The notes under the pieces were generated by a model. That model was given only the letters and a program-made list of their open reading frames with translations. It did not search any database and was not told the origin of the DNA. 64,000 nt of DNA from Chlorobiota bacterium (GTDB taxonomy: Bacteria; Bacteroidota; Ignavibacteria; OLB7), in NCBI GenBank assembly GCA_016710285.1, contig JADJXR010000001.1:806001-870000 (forward strand). The letters run 5' to 3'. The translations under genes and the position numbers were made by a program. This document shows positions 7,718-18,100 of the stretch, piece by piece; position 1 is the stretch's first letter, and each line of letters starts with the position of its first letter.

Positions 7718-8917
7718 CTACTGGGATAAACGGGGGGTGAAGTACTTCGCAAACAGCTCCACCGAACTGCTTGTTCCGGTCTTTCGATACACGTTCGAGA
7801 TGTGCTTCCGCACCGTTTCCACGGAGATTTCCAGCTTGTCGGCTATTTGTTGGTAGGTGTGGCCCGTAACCTGAAGGATCACCACCCGCCGCTCTTGCTC
7901 GGTCAGTTTTCCTTCGTTCCGCATCGCAACCATCGCTGCGTTGAACAGCCGTTCTTGCGGCTTGGCTAACTGATGCCGCGCCACAAGATCCGAAAGCGCG
8001 AACGTGATAAACGGCTCCAGCCGGGTAAGCAGTTCGATGGTCTCCTTACTAATAGCCGTTTTGCTCTGCTCCCTCCAAAGAACCACCACTCCTAGATACT
8101 CCACCCCTTTCAAGTAATACTCAAAAGCAATCGGCTGATGGTAAAGGTCTTCGGTGAATCCTCGTAATCGTAGAGCTTGGATAATGGATTGGGAGCGGGT
8201 GAGCGATTGCTGCGATTCGTTCATGGCAACCTCCTGCGAGGCACGCTGGGCCGTATCAACAAACTGCTGCACCTGCACATCGTAGCCGCTTGCGCCTGGG
8301 GTTAGGATGTCGCACTCAAAATTCACGGCAACTGCGACTTTATCAACATCGGCCAACAGCTGCAACAGCCCTTCGCGGAAGGCGGTGATCCAAGCAACGC
8401 TGTCGGATTCTGTTGAAAGGGAGTTCAAAAATGTGAGGAGCTGACCCGGCGGATACTGTTGACTTTTTGCCGTTTTTCGCTCAATTCGGCCTTTTTCGGC
8501 AGTCGCCACCCCAATCCGGCGCAGCAACTGCGACACACCTTTGATGCTGTAGGAAACCCCATACTCCTGCGCGATCCACTGCTGCGTTTGCGCAAGGGAG
8601 CGCAGGCGACCACCACGCACTTTGATGCCGATTTCCGACAATTGATCTTCCGACAACCTGGGCTGCCGCCCCCTTGTGCGTGGCTCCTTCACCACCTCCA
8701 AAATGCCACCGCTTCGATATTGCTTCCACCATCGTTTTACCGTCCGCTCGGAACACCCCAACTGCCGCGCCGCTTCCGCAAACGTGAGCGATGGGTCGCG
8801 GCCCAGCAGCTGCAACGCACGAATCTTTGCCTGCTGGGGCTTGCCGCTCAGTTTGTGTTCATGCCACAGCAAAACATCGGCTCCTTCGCGGACGTGTTGG
8901 CTTCGGTGCTTACTCAT
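7718..8917 (-). CDS. Hybrid regulator: transposase-type HTH plus LuxR-type HTH
   Basis: A 399-residue probable transcription regulator. Residues ~28-75 (LTFAEAARQLGCSERTVKRWW) are a helix-turn-helix of the kind found at the start of IS630-type transposases. Residues ~80-140 continue as the second helix-turn-helix half seen in the same families (LSEDQLSEI ... YGVSYSIKGVSQLLRRIG). A middle region of about 190 residues has no clear motif and might be a sensor domain such as GAF. Residues ~337-395 are a LuxR/FixJ-type DNA-binding domain (LTEQERRVV ... IADKLEISVETVRKHISNVYRKTG). It has no DDE catalytic region, so it is a regulator rather than a transposase. It lies upstream of, and in the same direction as, the secreted A/B genes and may control them (inference). 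Confidence 0.8.
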   Translation of the reverse strand: MSKHRSQHVREGADVLLWHEHKLSGKPQQAKIRALQLLGRDPSLTFAEAARQLGCSERTVKRWWKQYRSGGILEVVKEPRTRGRQPRLSEDQLSEIGIKVRGGRLRSLAQTQQWIAQEYGVSYSIKGVSQLLRRIGVATAEKGRIERKTAKSQQYPPGQLLTFLNSLSTESDSVAWITAFREGLLQLLADVDKVAVAVNFECDILTPGASGYDVQVQQFVDTAQRASQEVAMNESQQSLTRSQSIIQALRLRGFTEDLYHQPIAFEYYLKGVEYLGVVVLWREQSKTAISKETIELLTRLEPFITFALSDLVARHQLAKPQERLFNAAMVAMRNEGKLTEQERRVVILQVTGHTYQQIADKLEISVETVRKHISNVYRKTGTSSSVELFAKYFTPRLSQ

Positions 8918-9174
8918 AAGGGATATGATTGGTATCGTTTAAGGGACAAGATAAATTATCCCTGAACAAATAGCGGCCTTTTTTTTTTCGCATCCCCCTC
9001 CCCAAAACCTTCTCTTTTGGGAACCACCGCGAAGAATTGAGCTTGAGCGAATGCAGGCATCCGCAAGCAACCGCAGCCTTGCAACATCTATCCTTGCTCC
9101 GCTTGCGTAATCCCCACCATGCGTTGCTTTCCAAGAAGCAGAGCAGCATTACCAACAAAACAACAAGGTGAATT

Positions 9175-10110
9175 ATGCAGAGCGTACCAACGATTGCACG
9201 CGCACGCAGCCTGTGGTGGGTTGCCGTTTGCGCAACACTATTCGGTTGCGGTTCGGAGGAAGTAACCGCGCCAACAACCAACAACGACCTGTTCGCCAGC
9301 GTCACGCTTGCGGCGGCGGCGGGGTCACTTTCGGACCTCTCCTCTTCCGTGCCTGATGCCACCGGGCAGTTTATCTACGTTGTGGCAAAAGAACCAAATG
9401 GCCCCGGGGTGTTCAAGGTTCCAGCTGCTGGAGGAACGCCAACTGAGGTTGCAGCCGGGGATCCATTCAGCCAGCCAGCGGACATTGTGCTATCCACCAA
9501 CGGCAGCACCATTATCGTTGCCGATCCAGCAGCCGAAACGGGGAAAGGGGCGATCTACCAAATAACGCCCCCCAACACCGCCGCCACCCCACTTGCCTCC
9601 ACCAATGGAACAGCACCGGTGGCGTTAGATCTGCGGCAGGAATCTGGAGCAGATATCATCTACTACTGCGGAACGAAGGATGGAGAGAAAGCCGTGTTCA
9701 AGATCACCACGGCAGGGCTGGAAGTGCTCCACAAAGGTGCGCCGCTGAACGCACCCACCGGCATTGTGGTTGCCAACGATGGCGCAATCTACCTTGCCGA
9801 TCAGGGGACGGTGCATCGCTTATCCGGCGGGACGATTACCCAAATCGCCACAGGGTTACGCATGGGTTCCCCAGCAGGAATCACCCTAACTCCGGACCAA
9901 AAAACATTGGTGGTTTCCTCCAAAAGCAGCGACGGGAAAGCGCAGGTGGATATCATCACGATAGCAAACGGAAACCGGACGGTGTTCAACAACATCATCG
10001 GCGCAAACAGCGCGCCCGGCGGGCTGCACGGCGCGCGCAACGCCAACGGGTTTACCGGAGTTTATAGCTGGATAGATAGAGTTGCCGGAATCTATCGGCT
10101 GGGACCGTGA
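9175..10110 (+). CDS. Lipoprotein with NHL/SMP-30-like beta-propeller
   Basis: A 311-residue protein whose N-terminus ends in a lipobox (ATLFGC, cysteine near residue 25), so it is probably lipid-anchored. The rest has repeated segments of the type 'PADIVLSTNGSTIIVAD', 'PTGIVVANDGAIYLADQGTVHRL' and 'PAGITLTPDQKTLVVSS', which match the pattern of NHL or gluconolactonase-like propellers. The purine-rich 'aaggtga' 6 bases before the ATG could be a ribosome binding site, which is uncommon in this window. Substrate unknown. It is convergent with the giant gene cluster and separated from it by a strong two-way terminator. Confidence 0.8.
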   Translation: MQSVPTIARARSLWWVAVCATLFGCGSEEVTAPTTNNDLFASVTLAAAAGSLSDLSSSVPDATGQFIYVVAKEPNGPGVFKVPAAGGTPTEVAAGDPFSQPADIVLSTNGSTIIVADPAAETGKGAIYQITPPNTAATPLASTNGTAPVALDLRQESGADIIYYCGTKDGEKAVFKITTAGLEVLHKGAPLNAPTGIVVANDGAIYLADQGTVHRLSGGTITQIATGLRMGSPAGITLTPDQKTLVVSSKSSDGKAQVDIITIANGNRTVFNNIIGANSAPGGLHGARNANGFTGVYSWIDRVAGIYRLGP

Positions 10111-10191
10111 GAGGAATGGCAGAGAGAGGTGAAGGGGAAGCGGAAGTGGCCTGAGCCAACGGAAGCATTTGGCCCGCCAGCAAAAGAATAA

Positions 10192-10224
10192 TGGGTGCGT
10201 TCGGAATGGCTCCGAACGCACCCA
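10192..10224. terminator. Bidirectional terminator between convergent genes
   Basis: A perfect 14-bp stem: 10192-10205 (tgggtgcgttcgga) pairs with 10211-10224, with a 5-base loop. It is followed by ttgtttcccc on the + strand and preceded by aaaagaataa, which reads as T-rich from the other strand. It separates the lipoprotein gene from the end of the giant gene. Confidence 0.85.
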
Positions 10225-10248
10225 TTGTTTCCCCCCTCTCTGGTAATC

Positions 10249-13200
10249 TTAAATCTCCACCGTCTCCGCATACACTATCCGCTCGATAACGCGGTAGTGG
10301 TTGATGGTGGTGCTGTAGCTCATCGTCTGCATCCCCCCTTCGCCACCGCCCGGGAAGGTCCCCCCGGCCCCACCACCTGGAAGGGTTGCCCCACCTAATC
10401 CACCGGCGGTCGTGACATCTATCTTCGCTGCTTCGCTGAGCTTCGTTCCCCCTTTTAGCGCGCCGCCGCCCGGGGCGCTTGCTCCAGGGGTCAGCACTTC
10501 GCCGCCGGGAGTCATAATATCTACGCCCGGGGTGACGACATCGCTGGGATAACCGCGCATCTCCTCGGGCGAAACCCAGGGGTCAACTTCCTCCGGCAGA
10601 TCAATCACATCGGGGGGAAGCGGGTCCGCCTCGAACAGTTCGTACTCCCGAATATTCAGCCGATACCGCTTCGATCCCCCCTTGCTGAACGGTTTTTCCG
10701 GCAGGTTCAACGTGCTTAGCCAGACGATCCGGTCGCCAACTTTTTTGGTGGGGATCAGCTCGACAGCAAGTTCAACATCTTGGTTCTGGTTATTCTTGAC
10801 AATCACCGGAGTCCAGGTGTCGCCGCTGATTCCTTGCTCCACCGTCACCACAATCCGGCGGCTTTGGTTCATGTGCTTGGCAATCGCGTTTTTATCGCTG
10901 CTGTCGTTGTGGCTGTAGATGTCAACCCCGGCCACGGTGAAGGTGTTCTCGCCAGCAACACCGCTTACCATCACCTTCACTTTTTTGTCCTCGGGAAGCT
11001 GCACGGCGGCAACGCGGTCCGGAGCAATCTGCACGAAATCGCACTGCACCACCCGCGACAGGTGGGCATTCATCAGGGATTTCGGCTGGAACCGGCACAG
11101 CGCAAGCCGGATGAAGGGATAGTAGCTTTCCCCCGTGTTCACCTCGATGTCGCAGTACCACAACTGCCGCTGCCAATCGTACTCCACCGGATGCCCCGCC
11201 ACCGCTACCCGCGTTGTGGATTCGGGACCAAGTTCGTCCAGTGATAAGTAGGCCATCGTCTCGGTAGCAAGCGGGAAGTCCGAAAGCGCAGGCGTTGGTT
11301 TCGGATACGCCGATTTCCAGATTGGGTCCATCCCCCACTCGGTCACTAATCCCTTCAGGCTGCTCTCGGCCCCCACCAGCCCCATGCTCCCGATTCCCCC
11401 CGGCAGTTTCACAATCTTATCTTTGATTCCATCCACTACCCCCATTACTCCTCCTGGGCTGCTGACTACTTTATCTTTTGTTCCATCCACCATCTCCATC
11501 TCTGTTGCTCCTCCTGCGCTGCTGCTACTGCTGCTTCCCCCGCCGCTGTTGTTGGCAATTACCACGCCAAGAAGCTCGCCATCGCCGCTGCTGTACCACG
11601 GGCGGTCCAGATAGACCCGCAATCCGCCACCGCAACGGCGGCTCATCTTCAGGTTTGGTTCCTCGCTCCGTTCCCAGCCGAAGGTTGGGATGATGTACAG
11701 AACCTTCGGCGCATCGGGGCGTGCGCTGTTGTTGATGTCCAAGTTTAGCTTGGGCCCCAGGCGGTGGATGCTTCGCAGAAGCTGCGCCTGCTCGGCCTCG
11801 TTGCTTGGCTCCCAGAAATCGAACTGCTGCTGGTTGATGGGATCGTTCCAGAGCTTGATCGGCATGAACTCGCGGAAGCGCGTTGTGGCCTTCATCCGGT
11901 AATCAACGGCGCGGTAGTGGGTGTCGCCAAAATCGTGCCGCCACTCGGTTGGCGGGTCCTTCGGGTTCTGCCGTGGGAAAGGGATCAGAATTTCTTTGGC
12001 TCCCGGCGTGTTGATTGTTGGGTCAATCCACGATTCCACCGTCTGGTCCAGCACATGCGCCTGGCGTTTCACCTGGCGCGGGCCGTTCATGGTTAGGTCA
12101 TCCACCCATTCCTTCCACTCGGCCAGCAACGTCACTTTGCCGCTGCTCCGTGCGCTTAGCGTCATGTTCCCACGGAAGATTGCGTGGGTGCTTCCAATCC
12201 CCGGCTTAGTGGCGCTAACCTTGATGAACGTTGGCAACAGCAACGGCTGCTGCACTGCATGGGTCAGGATCATGGTCCGCCACGGGGTCAGCATCCAGTG
12301 GCTTCCTATCGTCCCAAGTTTTTTTGCACGTTCGCGCTTGGCTCCGTCGGCAATCATCGTCGGGACGGCCATCAGCTCAGCATCCTCAGGCTCCATCCAG
12401 CAACTGTACTGGACCCGTGCCATCGTGGCTTTGTGGACGAACACCGTCAGGACCGCGCCGTCCCATTTCGGCGGCGTGTCGTTGGTGGCTTCCACCATGC
12501 GGATCATAAACGGGCGGGACACCGGCCACGCCATTCCAAAGCTCACCAGCGTCACAAAATCATTCCCCCCGGGGATTTTTTTGATTTTGGCTCCGCTGCC
12601 AATATCCCCCTCGGCGGCTGCGCCGGGCAATCCGCGGAACGCAACGCCGCGGGCCAGCGGGTCGGGAAGATAGGGGAGCAGGATGGTGGTGCCGATGTTG
12701 ATCACATACTGCCCGTGCGACAGCGGTCCCCCTTTTAACGGGACCGCCGGAAGTTTCCGGAACTTCGCTGCGGCCTCGGTTCCTGGCCGGGTTTTGGGGT
12801 CAATCGCTTCCGGCGCGCTGATCATTCGGACGTTCGCGGAAACGTCAATCGTGCCGCCGTTCAGGTCGTGGACCTCCATGTCGTCAATCCGCCCTTCCTC
12901 CTTTGCGGCGATGTGGTAGTATTTCGTGGGGTCGCCCCCGGGCCCCATCGCTTTGTCGAACTCGCCATGAAGCTCCGCCATTTGCACACTCACTTTTGGC
13001 GGAAGGACGTGGCGCTCGTTGAAGCCTTTGTAGCTGTAGCCGATGCCGCCATTCAGCCCCTTGAACCGTGTGTCCAGCCCGGCAAGGACCTCAAGGATGT
13101 ACGGAAGCGTGGAGTACTCCACCGCCGTTTTGTCGAAGTTGCTCCGGATCACCAAATGCTCCAGCGACTCACCTTCGCGGAAGACATCGTTCGGCAGAAG

Positions 13201-15009
13201 CGTTGGGCTGGCAAGCGGCTCGTGGCGAAGGAATTTATCCAACGCAGAAGCCTTTCCATCAGGGATCAAATCGAACGGAATGCTGTTGCCGGCGGGGTCC
13301 ACAATGCGGGCGCGCATCTGGTAGCTGCGGCCAAAGCGGAGCCGGGGAAGCGTCCCCGGGGCAACGCGCACCTGCTCCTCCAGATCGAACCCTGGGACCT
13401 TTTTTGGCGGGTTCACCATCGGTGTCACCACGGGGTATTCCAGCGGCTTTCCGTCGTCGTCGTATTTCTTCTGGTCAATCACCCGGCCCGGGCGCGAAGC
13501 CCCCAAACTCCATCCTTCCCACGTCACGAGGGTTTCATCCAGATAGAGGTCGCTTGAGCTTCCATCGTGGGCGGCGGTTCCGCTGGTGGCTTTCACGGTT
13601 GCCTCGGCATCATCCTCAAATCCCAGCCCCGCGCTTGGCAGCGTCAGCCGTTCCACACGCTTGCTTAGCGAGTGCCATTTTTTGCTGACATCATCCCAGA
13701 TTTCGATGCGGTAGCCACGCATCAGGTCCTCGGCCCAAAGGGTTGGGGTGGTCCCCATTTCCACCTGCTTGTTAATCAGGGCCACAGCATCCAAACGCTC
13801 GACGGTGCGGCGTGCGCGTTGGTGCCGGATCAGCGCAAAGCCAGCGGTCCGAAGCGTCGCCAATCCTTCCTCGTCGGGGATTGCGTAGGACCGGTATTCC
13901 GGCTTCTTCAGCCGGTCCATGTTGTTGGCAAACTGCAAGGTTTTGTGGCTTGCGCTGTCGGGGTCAATCTGGATGACGTCGAACATCTTCGGGTTCTCCA
14001 AATGGAGCATCCCGTCGGCCATTTCGCTGTCGCCACTTTTTGGCTTCGGCAGAAACAGTTTGCCGTTGCTTTCATACTTCGTGATCGGGAACGTATCCTT
14101 GTTGAAGGCTGCGGGGTGGCCGCCGCCATTCCACGGCGGAAGCAACTGCAGGTCCCCGGTTGGAGAAGGGAGCGGCGCGGCCAGCTCAAAATCCAGAACG
14201 ATCCCGAGGCGGCGGAGCATCAGCGCGTAATCCCCCAAGCCAGCAATCATCTGGTGGAAATCAACCTCAGGAAGTTTTGGGCGCGGCGGCGGAAGCTCCC
14301 CAGCTTTTTTAGCATGGGCCGGGGTGCGGTGATACACCGGTTTATTCCCCACCATCGGGTGATTCTCTGGGCGGTTGAAAAAGCGGTGGGCCTGCAGGAA
14401 CGCAAGCTGCGTCTGCCCCGCGCTGTTGTTCGGAAGGCCATAGTCGGCGGGGGCACCGGAGTTCACCACGCGGAGCTTCTTTCCGTTCACGGTTTTCTCC
14501 TTTGCCTTTGCCTCAAAAGCCCCTTGCGATTTGCGATCGTAATCGGCCACCGGGCCAACGATATCAATCAATCCTTTCAGCGTGGGGTTGGGGTTATCGC
14601 CGCGGGCGTTTGGGCGTTCGGTTTGCGCGTCGCCGGCAATCTCCCCGTACGTTTCCCGCACAACGTCCACCACTTTTTTGATGGGATAGCTGTGAATAAA
14701 CCGGGTGTGGTAATCGGGGAACGCAAACGGACGGACGAAGGTGCTGCTTGGGAACAGTTTTGCCCAAAGCTCGGGGTCGGGCTTGGTTCCAACACGGGTT
14801 AGCGGAATGGTGGTTGCGCCAACGTTCAGCTTGAAGCCCAGCCCGCTTAGCGTCTTTGGCCAATTCAGGAAATCGCCAAAATCGCCAAGCACCGGCTTCG
14901 GCGCGTCGGACATCAGTTGCGGTTGCACGACGATGGATATCCGTGGATTCCCTGATTCCCCAAACCCGTTGGGAACCACAGTCCAGACGATGCGTTGTGA
15001 GATAGCCAT
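10249..15009 (-). CDS. Giant protein of unknown function (1586 residues)
   Basis: Function not recognised. The ATG at 15009 (MAISQRIVWTVV) is the only plausible start and there is no signal peptide, so the protein is cytoplasmic or exported by a non-classical route. Mostly beta-type sequence is seen, with a strand-rich block 'GRSYQMRARIVDPAGN' around residue 560, and conserved-looking pieces 'LDRPWYSSGDGELLGVVI', 'VTEWGMDPIW' and 'HLSRVVQCDFVQIAPDR' between residues 1120 and 1340. A low-complexity Gly/Ser linker lies near residue 1150, followed by a short internal repeat (VDGTKDKVV / VDGIKDKIV, each ending PGG). Residues ~1490-1560 are rich in Pro-Gly. It is the last gene of a four-gene minus-strand cluster, 122 bp after the other giant gene. 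It could be a structural part of a large extracellular or particle-like assembly (inference). Confidence 0.7.
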   Translation of the reverse strand: MAISQRIVWTVVPNGFGESGNPRISIVVQPQLMSDAPKPVLGDFGDFLNWPKTLSGLGFKLNVGATTIPLTRVGTKPDPELWAKLFPSSTFVRPFAFPDYHTRFIHSYPIKKVVDVVRETYGEIAGDAQTERPNARGDNPNPTLKGLIDIVGPVADYDRKSQGAFEAKAKEKTVNGKKLRVVNSGAPADYGLPNNSAGQTQLAFLQAHRFFNRPENHPMVGNKPVYHRTPAHAKKAGELPPPRPKLPEVDFHQMIAGLGDYALMLRRLGIVLDFELAAPLPSPTGDLQLLPPWNGGGHPAAFNKDTFPITKYESNGKLFLPKPKSGDSEMADGMLHLENPKMFDVIQIDPDSASHKTLQFANNMDRLKKPEYRSYAIPDEEGLATLRTAGFALIRHQRARRTVERLDAVALINKQVEMGTTPTLWAEDLMRGYRIEIWDDVSKKWHSLSKRVERLTLPSAGLGFEDDAEATVKATSGTAAHDGSSSDLYLDETLVTWEGWSLGASRPGRVIDQKKYDDDGKPLEYPVVTPMVNPPKKVPGFDLEEQVRVAPGTLPRLRFGRSYQMRARIVDPAGNSIPFDLIPDGKASALDKFLRHEPLASPTLLPNDVFREGESLEHLVIRSNFDKTAVEYSTLPYILEVLAGLDTRFKGLNGGIGYSYKGFNERHVLPPKVSVQMAELHGEFDKAMGPGGDPTKYYHIAAKEEGRIDDMEVHDLNGGTIDVSANVRMISAPEAIDPKTRPGTEAAAKFRKLPAVPLKGGPLSHGQYVINIGTTILLPYLPDPLARGVAFRGLPGAAAEGDIGSGAKIKKIPGGNDFVTLVSFGMAWPVSRPFMIRMVEATNDTPPKWDGAVLTVFVHKATMARVQYSCWMEPEDAELMAVPTMIADGAKRERAKKLGTIGSHWMLTPWRTMILTHAVQQPLLLPTFIKVSATKPGIGSTHAIFRGNMTLSARSSGKVTLLAEWKEWVDDLTMNGPRQVKRQAHVLDQTVESWIDPTINTPGAKEILIPFPRQNPKDPPTEWRHDFGDTHYRAVDYRMKATTRFREFMPIKLWNDPINQQQFDFWEPSNEAEQAQLLRSIHRLGPKLNLDINNSARPDAPKVLYIIPTFGWERSEEPNLKMSRRCGGGLRVYLDRPWYSSGDGELLGVVIANNSGGGSSSSSSAGGATEMEMVDGTKDKVVSSPGGVMGVVDGIKDKIVKLPGGIGSMGLVGAESSLKGLVTEWGMDPIWKSAYPKPTPALSDFPLATETMAYLSLDELGPESTTRVAVAGHPVEYDWQRQLWYCDIEVNTGESYYPFIRLALCRFQPKSLMNAHLSRVVQCDFVQIAPDRVAAVQLPEDKKVKVMVSGVAGENTFTVAGVDIYSHNDSSDKNAIAKHMNQSRRIVVTVEQGISGDTWTPVIVKNNQNQDVELAVELIPTKKVGDRIVWLSTLNLPEKPFSKGGSKRYRLNIREYELFEADPLPPDVIDLPEEVDPWVSPEEMRGYPSDVVTPGVDIMTPGGEVLTPGASAPGGGALKGGTKLSEAAKIDVTTAGGLGGATLPGGGAGGTFPGGGEGGMQTMSYSTTINHYRVIERIVYAETVEI

Positions 15010-15131
15010 ATCAGAAATCCGTTGTCAGTTGTCGGGAATCAGTTGTTTAGATTTTCACTTGCTTGCTCATTCACTCACTCGTGTGTTCACGTTCATCGCT
15101 TCAAGCACATCTGTTCAAGCACGCGGCCACG

Positions 15132-18100
15132 TTAATCCCCTGCGAACGCCGCGCAGTACTCGGCCCAGGGGTCCACGGTTTTTCCGGTGGAAAGCGTGAA
15201 CGGCTCGAACATCTGCAGGAAGCTGGGGTCGCCGTTGCTTCCGGCAAATTTCTCCTCGTACTCAATCTCGATGCTGGGGACCAGCGGCGCGTCAATCTCC
15301 ACAATGATGGAGGCGCGCCCGGTGCATTTGCCGCTGACGCTCTCGTAGGTTAGCTCCAGCTTCATCTCAATCGAAGCCCCGATGAACGCCACGTACACCC
15401 GCCCGGTCAGGTGCAAGTATCCGGTGATAACGCACGACTCCGGCTCGGTGCTGGTGGTCATTTTGAAGTAGATGCCGGCCACCACTTTCACCTCGCCACC
15501 AGCAACGCCGAAATCAATGGAGAAGCCCGCGCCGAACTCGAACGCAACCTCGAACAGATGAATCCCTTTTGGGTTCAGGGTGATGCCAAAGAATCCGCCG
15601 CCGCCGAAGATATAGACCGTCAGCATGAACGGGTTATCGCGGGTGCAGAAGAAGAAGCTGACCGAAAGCGGGTCGCCAATGAAGGGGATGGTGAACCCCG
15701 CGCCGATGCTGATGTTGCTAAGATTCAGCACGCCGCAAACAATGCTTGGGATGGGGATCGAGAAGCTGGCGGTAATCCCTTTTTCGCTGACTTCAATGGC
15801 CGGCGGGTCGCTGAATCCATCCAGCGGAATCGCATCCTTCAGCGTCTCGATAAAGCTGAGCGGGCCGATAAACTCCAGCTCGCGCAGCTTCACGTTGACA
15901 TCGGCCCCGATGCTGCTTCCGGCAAGGAACTGAATCTTCTCAAAATGGAGCGCGATGAAGCTGAGCGGGGCAATCAAATCCACCGTGAAATCTTTCAGGG
16001 TGCATTCAACTTGGAAGTACGGGCTGTCCCCTTCGCCGCCGTGCATCCCGGCTTCCACGCCGATGAACAGATCGGCCTTCTTGCTTCCATCCTTCGCAAT
16101 GAAAATCGGGTGGCCCGACTCGAACCCCCAATCCTGCAACGGCGGATGCCACCCAAACCGGACCTTCTGCTCGCGAAGCATATCCAAGGCCGCGAAGAAC
16201 TCATCAATTTTATCCAACACCTCGGCCAGGACGTTCGAGACATCTTGCAGGAAGCCAACCACGGCGGACTTCACCCCGGCCAATTCCTCCGGCAAATGGG
16301 TGGCGGCGGTGAAGGCGTTGCGAAGCCCGTCAAGGTCCGTTTTGAAATCGGTGAGCTTGCTGGTGATGGCGCTTTCGTCAAGGTCCGCCAGCGATTCAAA
16401 GAAGGCAACAATCCCCTCCTTGTTTGGGTCGCTTGCGTCGGCGGGGTCGTCGCTGCCAATCACGTCGTTCACCACTTTTTTTGCGGCGGCAACCACGGCG
16501 TTCAGCTCCAACACGCAATCCAACGCGGCGGTGATGTCGGTTAAGAATCCCACCACTTGGTTCCGCACCCCCACCACCGGCGCGGGCAAATTGCTGACGG
16601 CGTTGAAGGCATCTTGGACGTTCGTCACGTGCCCTTTGAACGTGGTGATGGTGGTGGCCACCGATGCCGTATCCAACTCGGCAATATCCTCCAGCACGGA
16701 GTAGATATTGTTGGCCAGATACTCCAGCGCGGTGTTGATGGCGTTGATGATGTCGGCAATCTGCCCGGCGGCAACGCTTGCGGCGTTCAGCACGCCATTC
16801 ACTTGGTCCACCAGCCCGTTCACCGTCTGCTCGGCTTTGGACTTGGCGTTGTTGGCAAAGCCCATCGCTTGGTCGGCAAACTTCTGCGCCTCGTTGGCCA
16901 TTTTCTGGAACTTGGCCAGCATAGATTCCAGCGTGTTCATCGCCTCGTTGATGAACTTCGGCACCGCGTCAAGGCCAAGCTCATCGGCAAAATCGCCGAC
17001 GGCTTGCAGAATGGCACTAAGTGGGATGCAGCCAAAGATCAACGGCAGGATGTCGTCCAGGTCCGGCACGGGGACGCTTCCGCCGCCAAAAAAACTCTCC
17101 GGCTTGAAATTGGCGTTGGCAATGTCGTCAAGGATGGAGACATCGCCGCTGACCGGTCCCAGCTTCCGCGCAAGCCCGGCAATCGCCATGTTCGGCTTCA
17201 CCAAGGACCCCGCGCGGTCCCCCTGCGTCTGGAAGCTGACCTTCATCTTGTTGGCCGGCTCGGCGGTGCGGAACAGGACCTCACCCTTGTTTTTGTGGGA
17301 TCCGTCGGCGGGCAATCCTTTGGCGTTCAGCGCGGGCATTCCGTGCTGAAGGAAGACCGGGTGATACTCGAACTGCCCGGGGTCCTTGTTCCCGGCAATG
17401 GTTCGGATGGAAGGGATCACAATCCGCGCCTTCTTGACAATGGGGTAGAAGAGTGGCGCGTCGCAATTCCCCAGCTTGGCGCGGTCGTCCAGCTTCAGCA
17501 CCTCGGCACTGAAGGTGATCTCGGCCGTTTGGAACGTTGTGTCGCCCGCCTTCGATCCGGTTGGAGCAAAGGTAACTTGCGAGCCTTCCAGCGCGCGGGA
17601 AGGGCGGGCTGCATCGCTGAAGCCGCCATCCTGTTTCCCCAAATCGTAGTTGCTGACGGCTTTCTTCAGCTTGGCCGGGACAATCTTCAGCCCGTTCTCC
17701 ACAAAGATCAGCGGCGCGGTGAAGTTGAAGATGTGGCCGTCGAAATCTTCCGCCTCGAACTGCCAAAGGAAATCGCCACCATTCACCCGCACCCAGAAGA
17801 GTTTTTCCCCTTCGCCATCAATGTCGCTATCCTTCGGGTCCTCGATGTTTGGTGTCACCAGCGTCCCAAGTTTCAGCCGCATGATCGGCATCTCCAAGTC
17901 CAGCTGCTTCAGCGGAGTGTTGCCATTGGCGGGGATGGTGATGCCCGTCCCCAAATAATTCTTCTCCGGCTCGCGCACGATGATGTACATGTGCTGGCGC
18001 AGATAGGCGGGGTTCCCCGGCTTGTTTTTGTGGAACTTCCGCTCGGTGACTTTAATCAAGCTGGCACGGTGGCCAAACGGAAACAGGTAGCCTTTATAGA

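Noticed and set aside
7718..8917. IS630-type transposase
   Set aside because: Only the DNA-binding N-terminus is transposase-like; there is no DDE core and the C-terminus is a LuxR-type regulator domain.
13672..14802. 376-codon + strand frame opposite the 1586-residue protein
   Set aside because: Antisense by-product of a GC-rich gene; no motif or start context.
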